A stretch of DNA of 32,778 bases from an uncultured Pelosinus sp. GTDB taxonomy: Bacteria; Bacillota; Negativicutes; UMGS1260. The stretch covers positions 1 through 32,778 of the forward strand of contig URQW01000031.1 in the NCBI GenBank assembly GCA_900550105.1. The letters are read 5' to 3'. This document shows, piece by piece, positions 1-7,398 of this stretch. Position numbers and translations under genes: made by a program. The stretch's first letter is position 1; every line of letters begins with the position of its first letter. Below the pieces are notes generated by a model. The model searched no databases. It worked only from the letters and a program-made list of their open reading frames with translations, and had not been told where the DNA came from.

Positions 1-622
1 GCATATTTAAGACAAGTTTTTGTGCTGTGCCTGCTTTCATACGGGTAGATCCCATGATGACTTCTGGTCCTGTTAAGACAGTTAGGCTGAGATCGGCGGC
101 ATAACCAATCTCTGAGCCTGGAGAGCAAGCGAGCGAAATGGTTTTGCAGCCTTGACTCTTGGCATATTTTAGACCGCCAAGGACATAAGGAGTGCGACCA
201 CTAGCCGCAATCCCTACGAGAATGTCTGGGGGCGCAAATTGTTTTTTGGTTAAATCTTCTGCCGCTAAGGTGAGGGAGTCTTCGGCGCCTTCTACGGCTT
301 GTAAGATTGCGCTGGGGCCGCCAGCGATGAGTGCTACGACTTGACCTGGTGGTGTGCCATAGGTAGGTGGGCACTCTGAGGCGTCGAGGACGCCAAGTCG
401 GCCGCTGGTGCCAGCGCCAATATAAAAAAGGCGTCCGCCTGCTCTGAGTGCGGCAGTAATCCAGTCCACAGCTTGAGCAATTTGCGGCAGAATGGCCGTG
501 ACGGCAGTCGGAACGGTTTGATCCTCCTGGTTAATCAAGGTAACGATTTCTAGTGTGGAAAGCGAATCAATCTGGATAGTTCGTTGATTGCGGGCTTCGG
601 TAAGTAGATTTTCAAGCTTCAT
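1..622 (-). CDS. murQ: N-acetylmuramic acid 6-phosphate etherase (3' end outside window)
   Basis: MurQ cleaves the lactyl ether of MurNAc-6-phosphate to give GlcNAc-6-phosphate and D-lactate in the cytoplasm. The 207 visible residues form the N-terminal two thirds of the roughly 300-residue family. The SIS phosphosugar-binding region contains GAGTSGRLGVLDASECPPT (about residues 69-87) and EGAED (111-115). Glu83 and Glu114 fall on the two catalytic glutamates described for E. coli MurQ. The ATG at 622-620 is chosen because AGGAGG lies about 9 bases upstream. The start overlaps the end of mupG by 11 bases, so the two genes are probably translationally coupled. It is the last visible gene of the murP-mupG-murQ operon, and the reading frame is open to the window edge. 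Identity is very secure; only the C-terminus is unseen. Confidence 0.96.
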   Translation of the reverse strand, partial: MKLENLLTEARNQRTIQIDSLSTLEIVTLINQEDQTVPTAVTAILPQIAQAVDWITAALRAGGRLFYIGAGTSGRLGVLDASECPPTYGTPPGQVVALIAGGPSAILQAVEGAEDSLTLAAEDLTKKQFAPPDILVGIAASGRTPYVLGGLKYAKSQGCKTISLACSPGSEIGYAADLSLTVLTGPEVIMGSTRMKAGTAQKLVLNM

Positions 623-1721
623 GGCATGATTCCTCCTGCTTTTGGTTCATTGCCTCGAACTGAAAAGCTCCGCCGGGTTTTAGGTAGGAGAGGAGAAATT
701 GTTCTTCAGGAATAATTTGAGCGACAACATTGACGCGAGAATCTGCTGGTAAAGGCGAGCGTACAATCTGCAATTCGCCTTTATAGCGAAGATAAGAGTC
801 GTTATCGATCGTTATAGAACCAGTGAGACGCTGGCGTGGCTCGGTTGGGGGAATCGGACCTGATGCCAGGGAGCGCGCTTTTTGCGAACGGACAACGTTT
901 TCGCCGGGATCGAAGCGGTTTTGATGCGATGAAAAAAGAATTTGGCGTTCGAGTGTTGAAAGTGTTGGCGCCGTAGTAATACGGAAGGAAATGCTGTCAG
1001 CGGAAAGTGCGGCTACGGTGGTAAGTTCCGCGTCTGTTGCCAGTGGATCGCCAAAGAGTAAACCCGCCACAAGTCCTGTTGCTAAGAATTCTTTAGCGGC
1101 GATTACTGGTTCTAGATTCCGATGTTTTTCTAAAGTTGGCAAACCGGCAGCGAGCGGTGGTCTGGGATGCGTTTTAGAGGGGATGAACGCAAAAACTAAA
1201 ATGCCATAACGACGCAAAAGCTTGGAGCGCTCCATAAATAAATCCATAGCAAGACCTGTTTCTGGTCGCGGATAATAATTATGGCAGGCTCGTACTTTCG
1301 TGAAATCTGTCTTGGCAGCGGCTAGTTTGATGAGAATGTCTTCTGTGATAGTACTGGCATTTAGTTCAATTTCTAATTGATGTTTTCTGGTAAAAGCTGC
1401 GATTTGCTCTGGGGTAAAGCCATAGTCAAGGCGCAGTGTCGTAAGGCCAAGGTCAGTGAGCGCAGACAAATCTTCATAAGAAGCGCCAAACTCTGTTAAG
1501 ACGCCTGCTGAAATGTCAGCTGTGATTTGATAGCCTAGCGAAGCAGCTTTTTGGATAAAGGCTTTTATCTCCTTTTGACTGCAGCCTGCTTTGGCTTCGG
1601 GAATGTGCAAAGACGTAAAGAGGCGGCTATAGCCGCAGCGTTTCGCTTGTTCCAAATAATTGTATAAGCGATCTGGTGATTCATTTAGACCTAGATAGGC
1701 GGAAATTCCTTTTTCCCACAT
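612..1721 (-). CDS. mupG: 6-phospho-N-acetylmuramidase (MupG/DUF871 family)
   Basis: A 369-residue protein of the DUF871 family, known from MupG of Staphylococcus aureus. That enzyme hydrolyses MurNAc-6-P-beta-1,4-GlcNAc inside the cell to MurNAc-6-P and GlcNAc. The N-terminal TIM-barrel part begins MWEKGISAYLGLNESPD and contains LFTSLHIPEA near residue 36. A smaller beta-rich C-terminal domain follows from about residue 250 (for example GSITIDNDSYLRYKGELQI). No signal peptide is visible, which fits a cytoplasmic enzyme. The ATG at 1721 follows AAAGGAG, which overlaps the murP stop codon; the gap to murP is 11 bases. Placement between the transporter and MurQ suggests the imported substrate is a disaccharide and not only free MurNAc. 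Confidence 0.93.
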   Translation of the reverse strand: MWEKGISAYLGLNESPDRLYNYLEQAKRCGYSRLFTSLHIPEAKAGCSQKEIKAFIQKAASLGYQITADISAGVLTEFGASYEDLSALTDLGLTTLRLDYGFTPEQIAAFTRKHQLEIELNASTITEDILIKLAAAKTDFTKVRACHNYYPRPETGLAMDLFMERSKLLRRYGILVFAFIPSKTHPRPPLAAGLPTLEKHRNLEPVIAAKEFLATGLVAGLLFGDPLATDAELTTVAALSADSISFRITTAPTLSTLERQILFSSHQNRFDPGENVVRSQKARSLASGPIPPTEPRQRLTGSITIDNDSYLRYKGELQIVRSPLPADSRVNVVAQIIPEEQFLLSYLKPGGAFQFEAMNQKQEESCHEA

Positions 1722-1732
1722 AAGAGACTCCT

Positions 1733-3148
1733 TTAGATTGTTTTTACTTTTTCCTCATCGAATCCAGCTAGATACGTAAAAAGAAAGCCAAAAAAGTAGG
1801 CAAGTACTAAGCCGATTAAATAATACATGATGCTTTGGGGCTCGATGAGAAAAGTAAGCGGCAGGCCGGAAAGCCCGAGAGCAATCGATTGTACCTGCAT
1901 AGTCGCTTGGAAGGCGCCACCGCAGCCCGCACCGAGACAAGCGGTGAAAAAGGGACGACCAAGCGGTAGGGTAACGCCGAAAATCAACGGTTCGCCAATA
2001 CCGAGAACGCCTACAGGTAAAGCACCTTGAATGATTGTTTTTAATTTATCATTCTTAGTTTTTATATAAATGGCGCAAGCGGCACCGACCTGGCCAGCGC
2101 CAGCCATAGCGAGAATCGGCATGAGTGGATTCGCTTTCTGAACATTGAGAAACTCCATATGAATTGGTAGGAGTCCTTGGTGTAAGCCAGTCATGACTAC
2201 AGGTAAAAAGGTTCCAGCTAAGGCAAAACCAGCAAAGGGGCCGCCTGATTGTAGAATTATTTTAAAAAATGCTATGATGCCATCAGAAAGCAAGCCCCCA
2301 ATAGGCTGCAAGACATAAAAGACGGCAAAACTCGTAATGAGAAGTGATAAGAGCGGTGTTGCTACAATATCTAGGGCGTGCGGAATATAGGGACGTAGCT
2401 TCTTTTCGGTAAACGCCATGAAGGCAGCAGCTAATAGTACGCCGATTAAACCGCCGCGACCAGGAACAAGAGCTTCACCATATACGGTGAGGGTGGCAAT
2501 CGCTGGATTCATAATCAAAATACCGGCAAGGCCACCTAGAGCGGGAGTTCCGCCGAATTCCTTAGCGGTATTGATTCCGACAAAAATACCTAAATAGGAA
2601 AAGAGACCCCAACCGATTACGTTCAACATAGAAATAACGGAACTTTTCGGATCACAGCCTGCTTGGATGGCAATATTCGTAAGGCCAGCTACCATACCGG
2701 AAGCGACGATCGCCGGGATCAACGGCACAAAAATGCTAGCGATTTTTCGCAGGAATAGCTTAAAGGGAGTCTTATTTTTTGCAGTGATTTTTTCTTTTAA
2801 AGCTTGCGCCGTTAATGGCGGCTGTGATTTATCACTAGGCAGAGCTTCCATAGCGTGAGAAGTCTCACTTACTTCTGGCGGAATTTCCCTCTGAGCTGAA
2901 TCAAGGATGGCTGTGGTGGCTGCCGCCACTTTATTGACAAAGCCTGGTCCCAAAATAATTTGCAGCTGCTCCTCAGCGACGACTACACCGAGGACCCCGG
3001 GTAGCGCTTTTATAGCGACAGCGTCACTTTTACTTTTATCATGCAGCGTGAGGCGTAGACGGGTCATGCAATGGGCAGCATTTGCTATATTCTCGGCACC
3101 GCCGGTCAAGGTTAGGATTTGCTGCGCTAATTCTTTTTCTTTGGTCAT
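1733..3148 (-). CDS. murP: PTS transporter EIIBC, MurNAc / MurNAc-GlcNAc specific
   Basis: A 471-residue phosphotransferase permease that imports a sugar and phosphorylates it on entry. The N-terminal EIIB domain (about residues 1-90) has the phosphocysteine motif NAAHCMTRLRL with Cys27. A linker of about 35 residues leads to the EIIC membrane domain (about 125-465) with many hydrophobic segments and the GEPLIFGVTLPL motif. No EIIA domain is present in the protein or nearby, so the phosphate must come from an EIIA encoded elsewhere, as for MurP of E. coli, which borrows EIIA-Glc. Specificity for MurNAc-type sugars is inferred from the downstream mupG and murQ; sucrose- or trehalose-type EIIBC proteins are similar. 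The ATG at 3148 is preceded by AGGAGAG. Confidence 0.92.
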   Translation of the reverse strand: MTKEKELAQQILTLTGGAENIANAAHCMTRLRLTLHDKSKSDAVAIKALPGVLGVVVAEEQLQIILGPGFVNKVAAATTAILDSAQREIPPEVSETSHAMEALPSDKSQPPLTAQALKEKITAKNKTPFKLFLRKIASIFVPLIPAIVASGMVAGLTNIAIQAGCDPKSSVISMLNVIGWGLFSYLGIFVGINTAKEFGGTPALGGLAGILIMNPAIATLTVYGEALVPGRGGLIGVLLAAAFMAFTEKKLRPYIPHALDIVATPLLSLLITSFAVFYVLQPIGGLLSDGIIAFFKIILQSGGPFAGFALAGTFLPVVMTGLHQGLLPIHMEFLNVQKANPLMPILAMAGAGQVGAACAIYIKTKNDKLKTIIQGALPVGVLGIGEPLIFGVTLPLGRPFFTACLGAGCGGAFQATMQVQSIALGLSGLPLTFLIEPQSIMYYLIGLVLAYFFGFLFTYLAGFDEEKVKTI

Positions 3149-3259
3149 TGTTTCACTCTCCTGAGAGATCCTTTATAATTTATAATAGAAGAAAAAGTAG
3201 AGTAATTACGATTCAACATAGTAACAGAACTTTGCAATAAATAGAAGCAGGAGGGCTAT
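3149..3259. promoter_or_regulatory. Divergent murP / kinase regulatory region
   Basis: This 111-base AT-rich gap must hold promoters for both the murP operon (leftward) and the kinase gene (rightward). I cannot fix either promoter with confidence; TATAAT-like strings occur around 3173-3186. A short dyad with arms CTCTC and GAGAG separated by two bases (3156-3167) overlaps the murP ribosome binding site. No RpiR-type murR regulator gene is visible in the window. Confidence 0.45.
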
Positions 3260-4261
3260 ATGGAAGCGAAAACAGTTCTCGCCGTGGATGGTGGTGGTAC
3301 GAAACTAAGGGCGGTTTTGTCCGATCATCACGGCAAAATTTTAGCCTATGCCGAAGGCGACTCGGGGAATTATCATAGTATCGGCGCTGCTCAGGCGGCC
3401 GAGAATGTGAAAGGGCTGCTCAGACGATTATTCGTCAGCGGCGCAATAAAGCGAATCAGCTATAGCGCTTTAGCCTTAGCTGGTGTGGATACGCCCGAAG
3501 ACTATGCAATCATGGAGCCGCTAGTTGCTGCTAGTCTGGCAGAGTTTCAGATGCCGCCAAGTTCTTTTGTTTTAGATAATGATGCGATACTTGCCCTTAA
3601 AGGGGCCAGCGGCAAACAACATGGTGTTTTACTCATTGCTGGTACGGGATCGATTGCCTGCGGCATCCATCAAGATGGACGAACTGTACGAGCGGGCGGC
3701 TGGGGCTATCGTGTGGGGGATGAAGGCAGCGGTTTTGCTATGGGTACAGCGGGGCTTGTCCATATTTTGCGTGCTGCTGACGGCCGTGAGCCCCGCTCAG
3801 CCATAAGCAACACTTTGTTGCAGCAATTAGGGTTAGTTGACGAAACTCATTTAGCCGCTTGGATTTACAGTGATCATTATTCCGTAGCGAAGGTAGCGGC
3901 TTTGGCCCCTAGTATTTTGGATTTAGCTTATAAAAATGAGAAAAAAGCTTTAGCGATTGTTCAATCTGCAGCTAGGGAGTTACAACTGTTGGTTCAATCC
4001 GTTGTGACTAGATTGGAATTAGAGAGAGTAAGCTTTTCTTTGCTGTTAAAGGGTGGACTTATGGACAATTCTTTTTTTCAACAAATGGTACAGAAAGCCA
4101 TTCTAGAACAATATCCGCAGGCGAAGCCGCGCGCCATACAGGAAGAACCGCTCGCTTTTATTTTAGCTTACGCCTTTGAACAGGCTTTTGGTTGTGTAAA
4201 AGCCGATCGGCGCCAGTTGGTCAGAAAATTAGACCAGAATATAAAAACATTTCGTTGTTAG
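3260..4261 (+). CDS. BadF/BadG/NagK-type amino-sugar kinase (GlcNAc or MurNAc kinase)
   Basis: A 333-residue ASKHA-fold kinase. The phosphate-1 motif DGGGTK is at residues 10-15, and the second nucleotide motif appears as LIAGTGSIACG followed by GGWGYRVGDEGSG, typical of N-acetylglucosamine kinases and of Clostridium MurK, which accepts both GlcNAc and MurNAc. AGGAGGG lies just before the ATG. It is divergent from murP-mupG-murQ. If MupG releases unphosphorylated GlcNAc in the cytoplasm, a kinase is needed to return it as GlcNAc-6-P, and this gene is the natural candidate. Substrate preference cannot be read from the sequence, so no symbol is given. Its C-terminal tail is relatively basic and not obviously conserved. 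Confidence 0.88.
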   Translation: MEAKTVLAVDGGGTKLRAVLSDHHGKILAYAEGDSGNYHSIGAAQAAENVKGLLRRLFVSGAIKRISYSALALAGVDTPEDYAIMEPLVAASLAEFQMPPSSFVLDNDAILALKGASGKQHGVLLIAGTGSIACGIHQDGRTVRAGGWGYRVGDEGSGFAMGTAGLVHILRAADGREPRSAISNTLLQQLGLVDETHLAAWIYSDHYSVAKVAALAPSILDLAYKNEKKALAIVQSAARELQLLVQSVVTRLELERVSFSLLLKGGLMDNSFFQQMVQKAILEQYPQAKPRAIQEEPLAFILAYAFEQAFGCVKADRRQLVRKLDQNIKTFRC

Positions 4262-4311
4262 TGTAACGCACTTTTTCCAAGATCACAATACAGCCTTTAC
4301 AGGATTTTACG

Positions 4312-4367
4312 ACATTTCCTTTAGCAGGGAGGAAATGTTGACAGGCTTGGAAATTTTGCGCTAGCAT
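4312..4367 (+). promoter_or_regulatory. Candidate promoter with overlapping dyad before the aldolase gene
   Basis: An exact inverted repeat, ACATTTCC (4312-4319) and GGAAATGT (4331-4338) with an 11-base loop, runs into a consensus TTGACA (4338-4343). TAGCAT at 4362-4367 (18-base spacer) is a possible -10 element. The dyad has no T-run after it, so an operator is more likely than a terminator. Function is inferred from sequence alone. The rest of the gap between 4262 and 4490 shows nothing else that I recognise. Confidence 0.4.
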
Positions 4368-4490
4368 TTATAGTAAAAGCAATTATAAAATTTATTTGAT
4401 ACAAGGCAGTTCGTACTGGAATAGGCAATGGATTGTTTGCAAACAACTTTATCAGAGAATAATACGAGAATATTAAGGATGGTGAAAGAG

Positions 4491-5135
4491 ATGCGTAGTG
4501 CTGATACATTTCAAATCATTAAAGATACAGGCATTGTCGTCGTTTTGCGCGGTCTTACAGAAACGGAAACGGTTCATACCGTAGAAGCTCTCTATAACGG
4601 AGGAATCCGGGCCATTGAAGTCACCTTCAATACGCCAGGGGCGGCTTCGATTATTGAAAAAATTAATAAAGAGTTTAAAGACCGTATCATTGTTGGCGCC
4701 GGTACCGTATTAAGTACGGAACAGGCCGCTATGGCTATGGCTAGCGGCGCTGAATTTGTCTTAGCGCCAAACGTGGATCTGGATGTGATCCGCTTGGTCA
4801 AGCAGTATGGCAAGCTGATGGTTCCCGGCGCTTTTACGCCGACAGAAGTTCTAGCGTGCTATAAGGCAGGCGCTGATATGGTTAAGGTATTTCCTGTTTC
4901 TTCGGTGGGGCCAAACTATATTAAAGATTTAAAAGGTCCTTATGATCATATGGATCTGATGCCTGTAGGCGGCGTTACGATCAAAAATGCGAAAGCTTTT
5001 ATGGAAGCTGGGTCAGTAGCTGTTGGTGTTGGGAGCAGTTTGTCGCCGAAAGATTTGATTACTGCGGGAAAATACGACGAAATCACGCAAATTGCGAAAG
5101 CATTTATGGCGGAAGTTGCAGCAGGTAGAAAATAG
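4491..5135 (+). CDS. eda: 2-keto-3-deoxy-6-phosphogluconate / 4-hydroxy-2-oxoglutarate aldolase
   Basis: A class I aldolase of the KDPG/KHG family, splitting 2-keto-3-deoxy-6-phosphogluconate to pyruvate and glyceraldehyde-3-phosphate. From the chosen ATG it has 214 residues, the usual family length. The Schiff-base lysine is Lys132 in DMVKVFPVSS and the catalytic glutamate is Glu43 in AIEVTFNTP. Other conserved blocks are VGAGTVLS (68-75) and VPGAFTPTE (111-119). The frame is open upstream to ATG 4428, but the start at 4491 has a better site (AAGGATGGTG, about 6 bases away); ATG 4479 is also possible. No 6-phosphogluconate dehydratase or KDG kinase gene is adjacent, so the pathway served (Entner-Doudoroff, uronate degradation or other) is open. 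Confidence 0.92.
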   Translation: MRSADTFQIIKDTGIVVVLRGLTETETVHTVEALYNGGIRAIEVTFNTPGAASIIEKINKEFKDRIIVGAGTVLSTEQAAMAMASGAEFVLAPNVDLDVIRLVKQYGKLMVPGAFTPTEVLACYKAGADMVKVFPVSSVGPNYIKDLKGPYDHMDLMPVGGVTIKNAKAFMEAGSVAVGVGSSLSPKDLITAGKYDEITQIAKAFMAEVAAGRK

Positions 5136-5155
5136 TCATACAGATTTAATAGACG

Positions 5156-5195
5156 AAAAGCGCTAGGTTCTTAAAAAAGAGAGCCTGGCGCTTTT
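5156..5195. terminator. Bidirectional terminator between eda and the HxlR gene
   Basis: The hairpin AAAAGCGCTAGGTTCTT / AGAGCCTGGCGCTTTT (with G-U pairs) has A/T-rich flanks on both sides. It sits between two convergent genes, so it can end transcription from either direction. Confidence 0.8.
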
Positions 5196-5215
5196 GGACA
5201 ATCTTACGAAGAAAA

Positions 5216-5578
5216 TTAGGATTCTTTTGTCTGTAATTCTTCTAACGTGGGGCTGACGGCAGCTACATAGTTTTTGCCCCAGTCGCAGAGACTTGTTAAA
5301 AGCGGCAACAGGGTTTTGCCTGCATCGGTAAGCGAGTATTCTACTTTAGGCGGTACCTGTGTATAAACAAGGCGGTTAACAAGACCGTCATGTTCTAATT
5401 CGCGAAGTTGCTGTGTCAGCATTTTCTGGGTAATTTGCGGTAAGGTTTTTCTAAGTTCGCTAAAGCGCAGGGAATCTTCGCCAAGATACCACATGATGAG
5501 AGACTTCCATTTGCCGCCAATCAAGGCTAGCGTCAATTCCATGGCACATTGATATTCTGTATCTTTAAATTTAATCAC
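5216..5578 (-). CDS. HxlR/DUF24-family redox-type transcriptional regulator
   Basis: A 120-residue winged-helix protein. The DNA-binding core runs from about residue 22 to 100 (GGKWKSLIMWYL, LRFSELRKTLPQITQKMLTQ, VEYSLTDAGKTLLP). A single N-terminal cysteine, Cys11 in EYQCAMELTL, matches the conserved redox-active cysteine of HypR, YodB and CatR; a second cysteine lies near residue 99. The start is GTG at 5578, with AAGGAAGG upstream. It is transcribed divergently from a nitroreductase gene, the same arrangement of partner types as the HypR regulator and HypO nitroreductase of Bacillus subtilis. I infer that it controls the nitroreductase-flavoprotein pair and itself in response to electrophile, quinone or disulfide stress. 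The exact inducer is unknown. Confidence 0.9.
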   Translation of the reverse strand: MIKFKDTEYQCAMELTLALIGGKWKSLIMWYLGEDSLRFSELRKTLPQITQKMLTQQLRELEHDGLVNRLVYTQVPPKVEYSLTDAGKTLLPLLTSLCDWGKNYVAAVSPTLEELQTKES

Positions 5579-5615
5579 AGTTTTTCCTTCCTTTCTTAGT
5601 ATCCGAAAAGTAACT

Positions 5616-5665
5616 ATAATACGAAAAAGTGCGTACTTGTCATAAATGGTTAAATCAACTACTAT
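5616..5665. promoter_or_regulatory. Overlapping divergent promoters, HxlR gene / nitroreductase
   Basis: Rightward: TTGTCA (5637-5642), 17-base spacer, TACTAT (5660-5665). Leftward: ATGACA (complement of 5638-5643), 16-base spacer, TATTAT (complement of 5616-5621). The two -35 boxes share the same bases, so a protein bound here would affect both genes. A short dyad AAGT-N4-ACTT occupies 5627-5638 and is a possible HxlR operator. Confidence 0.6.
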
Positions 5666-5739
5666 TATAGCAAAGAAAACTATCTAGTACAGCTTATTTG
5701 TAGCTTACGATAAAAATGTTTGAAAGGATGTTGGTCTGT

Positions 5740-6405
5740 ATGATGACAAAAGAAGAAATTTTAGCACCCCATCAGTTTCGCCATGCTTGTAAGGAATTTG
5801 ATGCCGCGAAAAAAATTCCGGAAGAAGAATTTGCTATTGTGTTAGAAACGGGGAGATTGTCGCCAAGCTCCTTTGGTTTTGAGCCTTGGAAGTTTGTGGT
5901 TGTGCAAAACCAAGCGCTGCGTGAAAAAATCAAAGCTTTTTCCTGGGGGGCCCAGGGACAGTTGCCAACAGCAAGTCACTATGTGTTGATTTTAGCCAGA
6001 AAGGCCCCGGATTTACTGGCAGGGTCTTCTTATACAAACTACATGATGACTGATATCCATCATTTATCGGAAGAAATGCTGAAACGGCGTGATGAAGTGT
6101 ACCCGCGCTTTCAGCAGGAAGATTTTGAGCTATTAGAAAATGATCGATTATTATTTGAATGGGCCTGTCGGCAAAGCTATATTGCCATGGCTAATATGAT
6201 GACTGTTGCCGCACAAATGAAAATTGATTCTTGTCCGATTGAAGGTTTTCAAAAAGATAAACTAGAGGCGCTACTTGCGGCAGAAGGTGTTTTGGATCAA
6301 GAACATTTTGGTCTTTCTTGTATGGTGGCCTTTGGGTATCGTAAAAAAGAGCCTCGCGTGAAGACTCGTCGCAAAGCTGATGAGGTTATTACTTGGATTC
6401 GTTAA
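5740..6405 (+). CDS. Nitroreductase-family FMN oxidoreductase (NfsB/HypO-like)
   Basis: From the chosen ATG this is a 221-residue flavin reductase of the nitroreductase fold. Family features are the FMN phosphate-contact region FRHACKEFDA near the N-terminus, LSPSSFGFEPWKFVVVQ around residues 43-60, and a C-terminal CMVAFGYRKKEPR. Such enzymes use NAD(P)H to reduce nitro compounds, quinones or oxidant-derived species. Upstream in-frame ATG 5716 exists, but AAAGGATG at 5723-5730 fits a start at 5740 or 5743. It is followed after 13 bases by an iron-sulfur flavoprotein gene whose ribosome site begins inside this gene's stop codon, so the two form an operon. Natural substrate unknown. Confidence 0.9.
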   Translation: MMTKEEILAPHQFRHACKEFDAAKKIPEEEFAIVLETGRLSPSSFGFEPWKFVVVQNQALREKIKAFSWGAQGQLPTASHYVLILARKAPDLLAGSSYTNYMMTDIHHLSEEMLKRRDEVYPRFQQEDFELLENDRLLFEWACRQSYIAMANMMTVAAQMKIDSCPIEGFQKDKLEALLAAEGVLDQEHFGLSCMVAFGYRKKEPRVKTRRKADEVITWIR

Positions 6406-6418
6406 AGGAGCGGTATAA

Positions 6419-7054
6419 ATGAAAGTTGTAGCATTTAATGGCAGTCCGAAAAAAGATGGCAATACGGCTCAGAGTCTGGCGCTTGTTGGTGAAGCCCTGA
6501 CAGCGCAAGGCATTGACTTTGAACTCGTACATGTAGGAAATCAAGCAATTCGCGGCTGTATGGCTTGCGGCGTTTGTGCGCAAAAGCAAAATGAACGTTG
6601 TGTCATGTCTGGGGATAGCGTGAATGAGTGGATTCAATTAATGAAACAGGCTGATGGAATATTGCTAGGATCGCCAGTTCATTATGCGGGCATTGCCGGT
6701 ACGATGAAGTCTTTTTTAGACCGGGCTTTTTATGTAGCCGGAGTCAATGGATCTATGTTGCGCCATAAAGTAGGTGCTGCTGTTGTGGCCGTGAGACGTT
6801 CTGGCGGCGTAGTAACCTTTGACGGATTAAATCACTATCTGAATTATTCTGAAATGCTTGTGCCTGGATCAAATTACTGGACGGTTGTTCATGGCACAGA
6901 GCCGGGAGAAGTACACCAAGACGGCGAGGGAAAGCAAATTTTGCGGGTTTTAGGCAAAAATATAGCTTGGCTGCTGCAAATTTTAGCAGCTGGGCGTGAA
7001 ACGGTCGGCGACATTGCGCCAGAAGAAAAAGAGTTTACTCATTTTATTCGATAA
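6419..7054 (+). CDS. NADPH-dependent FMN reductase / iron-sulfur flavoprotein
   Basis: A 211-residue flavodoxin-like protein. The FMN phosphate loop is NGSPKKDGNTAQ (residues 7-18). Cysteines 47, 50, 53 and 61 form CX2CX2CX7C (GCMACGVCAQKQNERC), the compact cluster motif of archaeal and clostridial iron-sulfur flavoproteins (Isf), which carry one [4Fe-4S] cluster beside FMN. GSPVHYAG (about 84-91) is the second flavin-contact loop. It follows the nitroreductase in one operon, AAAGGAG preceding its ATG. A close paralogue is at 29019-29594. Likely an electron-transfer or oxidant-reducing flavoprotein; partner and substrate cannot be told. Confidence 0.9.
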   Translation: MKVVAFNGSPKKDGNTAQSLALVGEALTAQGIDFELVHVGNQAIRGCMACGVCAQKQNERCVMSGDSVNEWIQLMKQADGILLGSPVHYAGIAGTMKSFLDRAFYVAGVNGSMLRHKVGAAVVAVRRSGGVVTFDGLNHYLNYSEMLVPGSNYWTVVHGTEPGEVHQDGEGKQILRVLGKNIAWLLQILAAGRETVGDIAPEEKEFTHFIR

Positions 7055-7076
7055 ACTAAGGCTATATATTTCTTTT

Positions 7077-7124
7077 AAAATCCTGTCATAACTTTTGCTG
7101 TTATGACAGGATTTTATTTTTTTT
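7077..7124 (+). terminator. Rho-independent terminator of the nitroreductase operon
   Basis: A perfect 16-bp stem (AAAATCCTGTCATAAC, 7077-7092; complement 7100-7115) with a 7-base loop is followed by a long T-run. Confidence 0.95.
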
Positions 7125-7398
7125 TCGTATATTTTATTTTAAAATTATTAAAATGATAAGAGGTTATTTCAAAATAATGAAGAATACAGGGTTATATAAA
7201 GAATAAATTCAATATACTTATAAAAATTAAAAAATAAAACTTAATGATGTGCTAAGGCAATGGAGCCTTCTATACAATTTGGGTATAGAAGGCTTTTGTG
7301 TTTATGGGCTTATAAATTTGCCAGGCTGGTTTGAGAGTCTAAGAAGCAGATTTATTTGATAAATTTCCTATGTAATTATTTATTAGAGGAGGAGAAAT
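7125..7398 (+). promoter_or_regulatory. AT-rich leader of the peptide transporter operon, with terminator-like hairpin
   Basis: No gene fits here. The main feature is a perfect 11-bp hairpin, GCCTTCTATAC (7265-7275) and GTATAGAAGGC (7283-7293), followed by TTTTGTGTTT, which looks like a terminator. Its left arm can instead pair with AAGGC at 7254-7258, giving AAGGC-aatgga-GCCTT, so two mutually exclusive folds are possible, as in attenuators. A small RNA ending at this hairpin is an alternative. Upstream bases 7125-7250 are very AT-rich, and promoter boxes cannot be chosen reliably. I could not match the leader to a named riboswitch or to a T-box. Confidence 0.5.

Noticed and set aside
4312..4338. 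Inverted repeat as terminator of the amino-sugar kinase gene
   Set aside because: The stem is only 8 bp with an 11-base loop and no T-run follows. It merges with a TTGACA box, so an operator is more plausible.
4428..4490. N-terminal 21-residue extension of the KDPG aldolase
   Set aside because: No ribosome site precedes ATG 4428, the added residues are not part of the family fold, and 4491 gives the usual length.
7201..7398. T-box or other named riboswitch upstream of the peptide transporter
   Set aside because: I see no T-box TGGNACC element or Specifier-type long stem, and no recognisable core of the common riboswitch classes. It is therefore reported only as an unclassified leader.
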